From Woeseiaceae bacterium (GTDB lineage: Bacteria > Pseudomonadota > Gammaproteobacteria > Steroidobacterales > Woeseiaceae): a stretch of 64,000 nt of DNA. Made by a program: the position numbers and the translations under genes. Location: NCBI GenBank assembly GCA_030066655.1, contig JASJBE010000002.1:1-64000 (forward strand). The letters run 5' to 3'. The notes under the pieces were generated by a model. The model saw only the letters and a program-made list of their open reading frames with translations. It ran no database searches and was not told the DNA's origin. Below, in pieces: positions 63,812 through 64,000 of the stretch. How positions within the stretch are numbered: position 1 is the stretch's first letter; each line of letters opens with the position of its first letter.

Positions 63812-64000
63812 AGTTCGAGCTCCCCGGTGCTGCAGACGCGCTTCATGCTGAGCGTTTCTATGCAGTTGTACTCGGGCGGCAGTCGTTCGAATTTGCGGTA
63901 GAAGCGCCGCAGCGAAAATGGCACCGGCGATGTTGGCGATGATACCGTCGTGACGACACGCAAGCGCTCTTCGTCTTCTGACAGTGTGAACTGGTGAACG
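63808..64000 (-). CDS. hypothetical protein, C-terminal part
   Basis: The last 63 codons of a gene that begins outside the window. The visible end (ERLRVVTTVSS, RRFYRKFERLPPEYNCIETL, TGELEL) is not recognised. It overlaps the start of the next gene by 3 bases. Confidence 0.55.
   Translation of the reverse strand, partial: VHQFTLSEDEERLRVVTTVSSPTSPVPFSLRRFYRKFERLPPEYNCIETLSMKRVCSTGELEL

Overview
The window is a chromosomal segment of a GC-rich gammaproteobacterium. Several gene orders are gammaproteobacterial: queG / nnr-tsaE-amiB-mutL-miaA-hfq-hflXKC-yjeT-purA, ffh-rpsP-rimM-trmD-rplS next to ypjD-yfjD, rpsF-rpsR-DUF2232-rplI-dnaB-alr, rlmB-rnr, and pcnB-folK. GlyGly-CTERM sorting, a TRAP transporter with a TatT subunit, paired phosphate transporters and a CHASE2 kinase suggest a free-living, perhaps marine, lineage (Chromatiales/Woeseiales-like; this placement is a guess). 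No phage, CRISPR array or complete insertion sequence was seen.

Layout. 1-3.7 kb: putA (cut by the left edge), divergent from the threonine-degrading pair kbl-tdh. 3.7-9.3 kb: a TRAP uptake operon (TatT lipoprotein, DctP, DctQ, DctM) running into sppA. 9.5-17.5 kb: translation and targeting genes (rplS, trmD, rimM, rpsP, ffh), a class II cyclic-nucleotide phosphodiesterase-like hydrolase, ypjD, yfjD and radA. 17.7-21.7 kb: a Ser/Thr phosphosignalling cassette (CHASE2 kinase, PP2C phosphatase, twin-FHA protein). 21.7-29.7 kb: alr, dnaB, rplI, DUF2232, rpsR, rpsF, rlmB, rnr. 29.7-30.5 kb: tRNA-Leu(CAG) followed by a 3.1-unit tandem array that begins each unit with the tRNA 3' end. 30.5-42.7 kb: accessory genes, including two phosphate transporter families with a Usp protein, a cupin, Mpo1-like and DUF2799 proteins, a NERD protein behind a CRP site, a patatin and a large secreted anchor protein. 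42.9-55.5 kb: the long purA-to-nnr superoperon and queG; the 3' end of purA is present three times. 55.6-60.5 kb: a cNMP-binding diguanylate cyclase, panC, a deoxynucleoside kinase, folK, pcnB, then tRNA-Glu(CTC). 60.6-64 kb: a second post-tRNA tandem array made of hairpins, then small proteins, an FKBP isomerase and two hypothetical genes.

The least ordinary material is non-coding. Both tRNA genes are followed by tandem arrays, the one after tRNA-Leu resembling the rtT repeats of the E. coli tyrT operon; purA carries a triplicated 3' end whose copies differ only at synonymous sites; and a 148-bp nested palindrome fills a convergent intergenic gap. A perfect CRP site sits at exact class II spacing upstream of the NERD gene.
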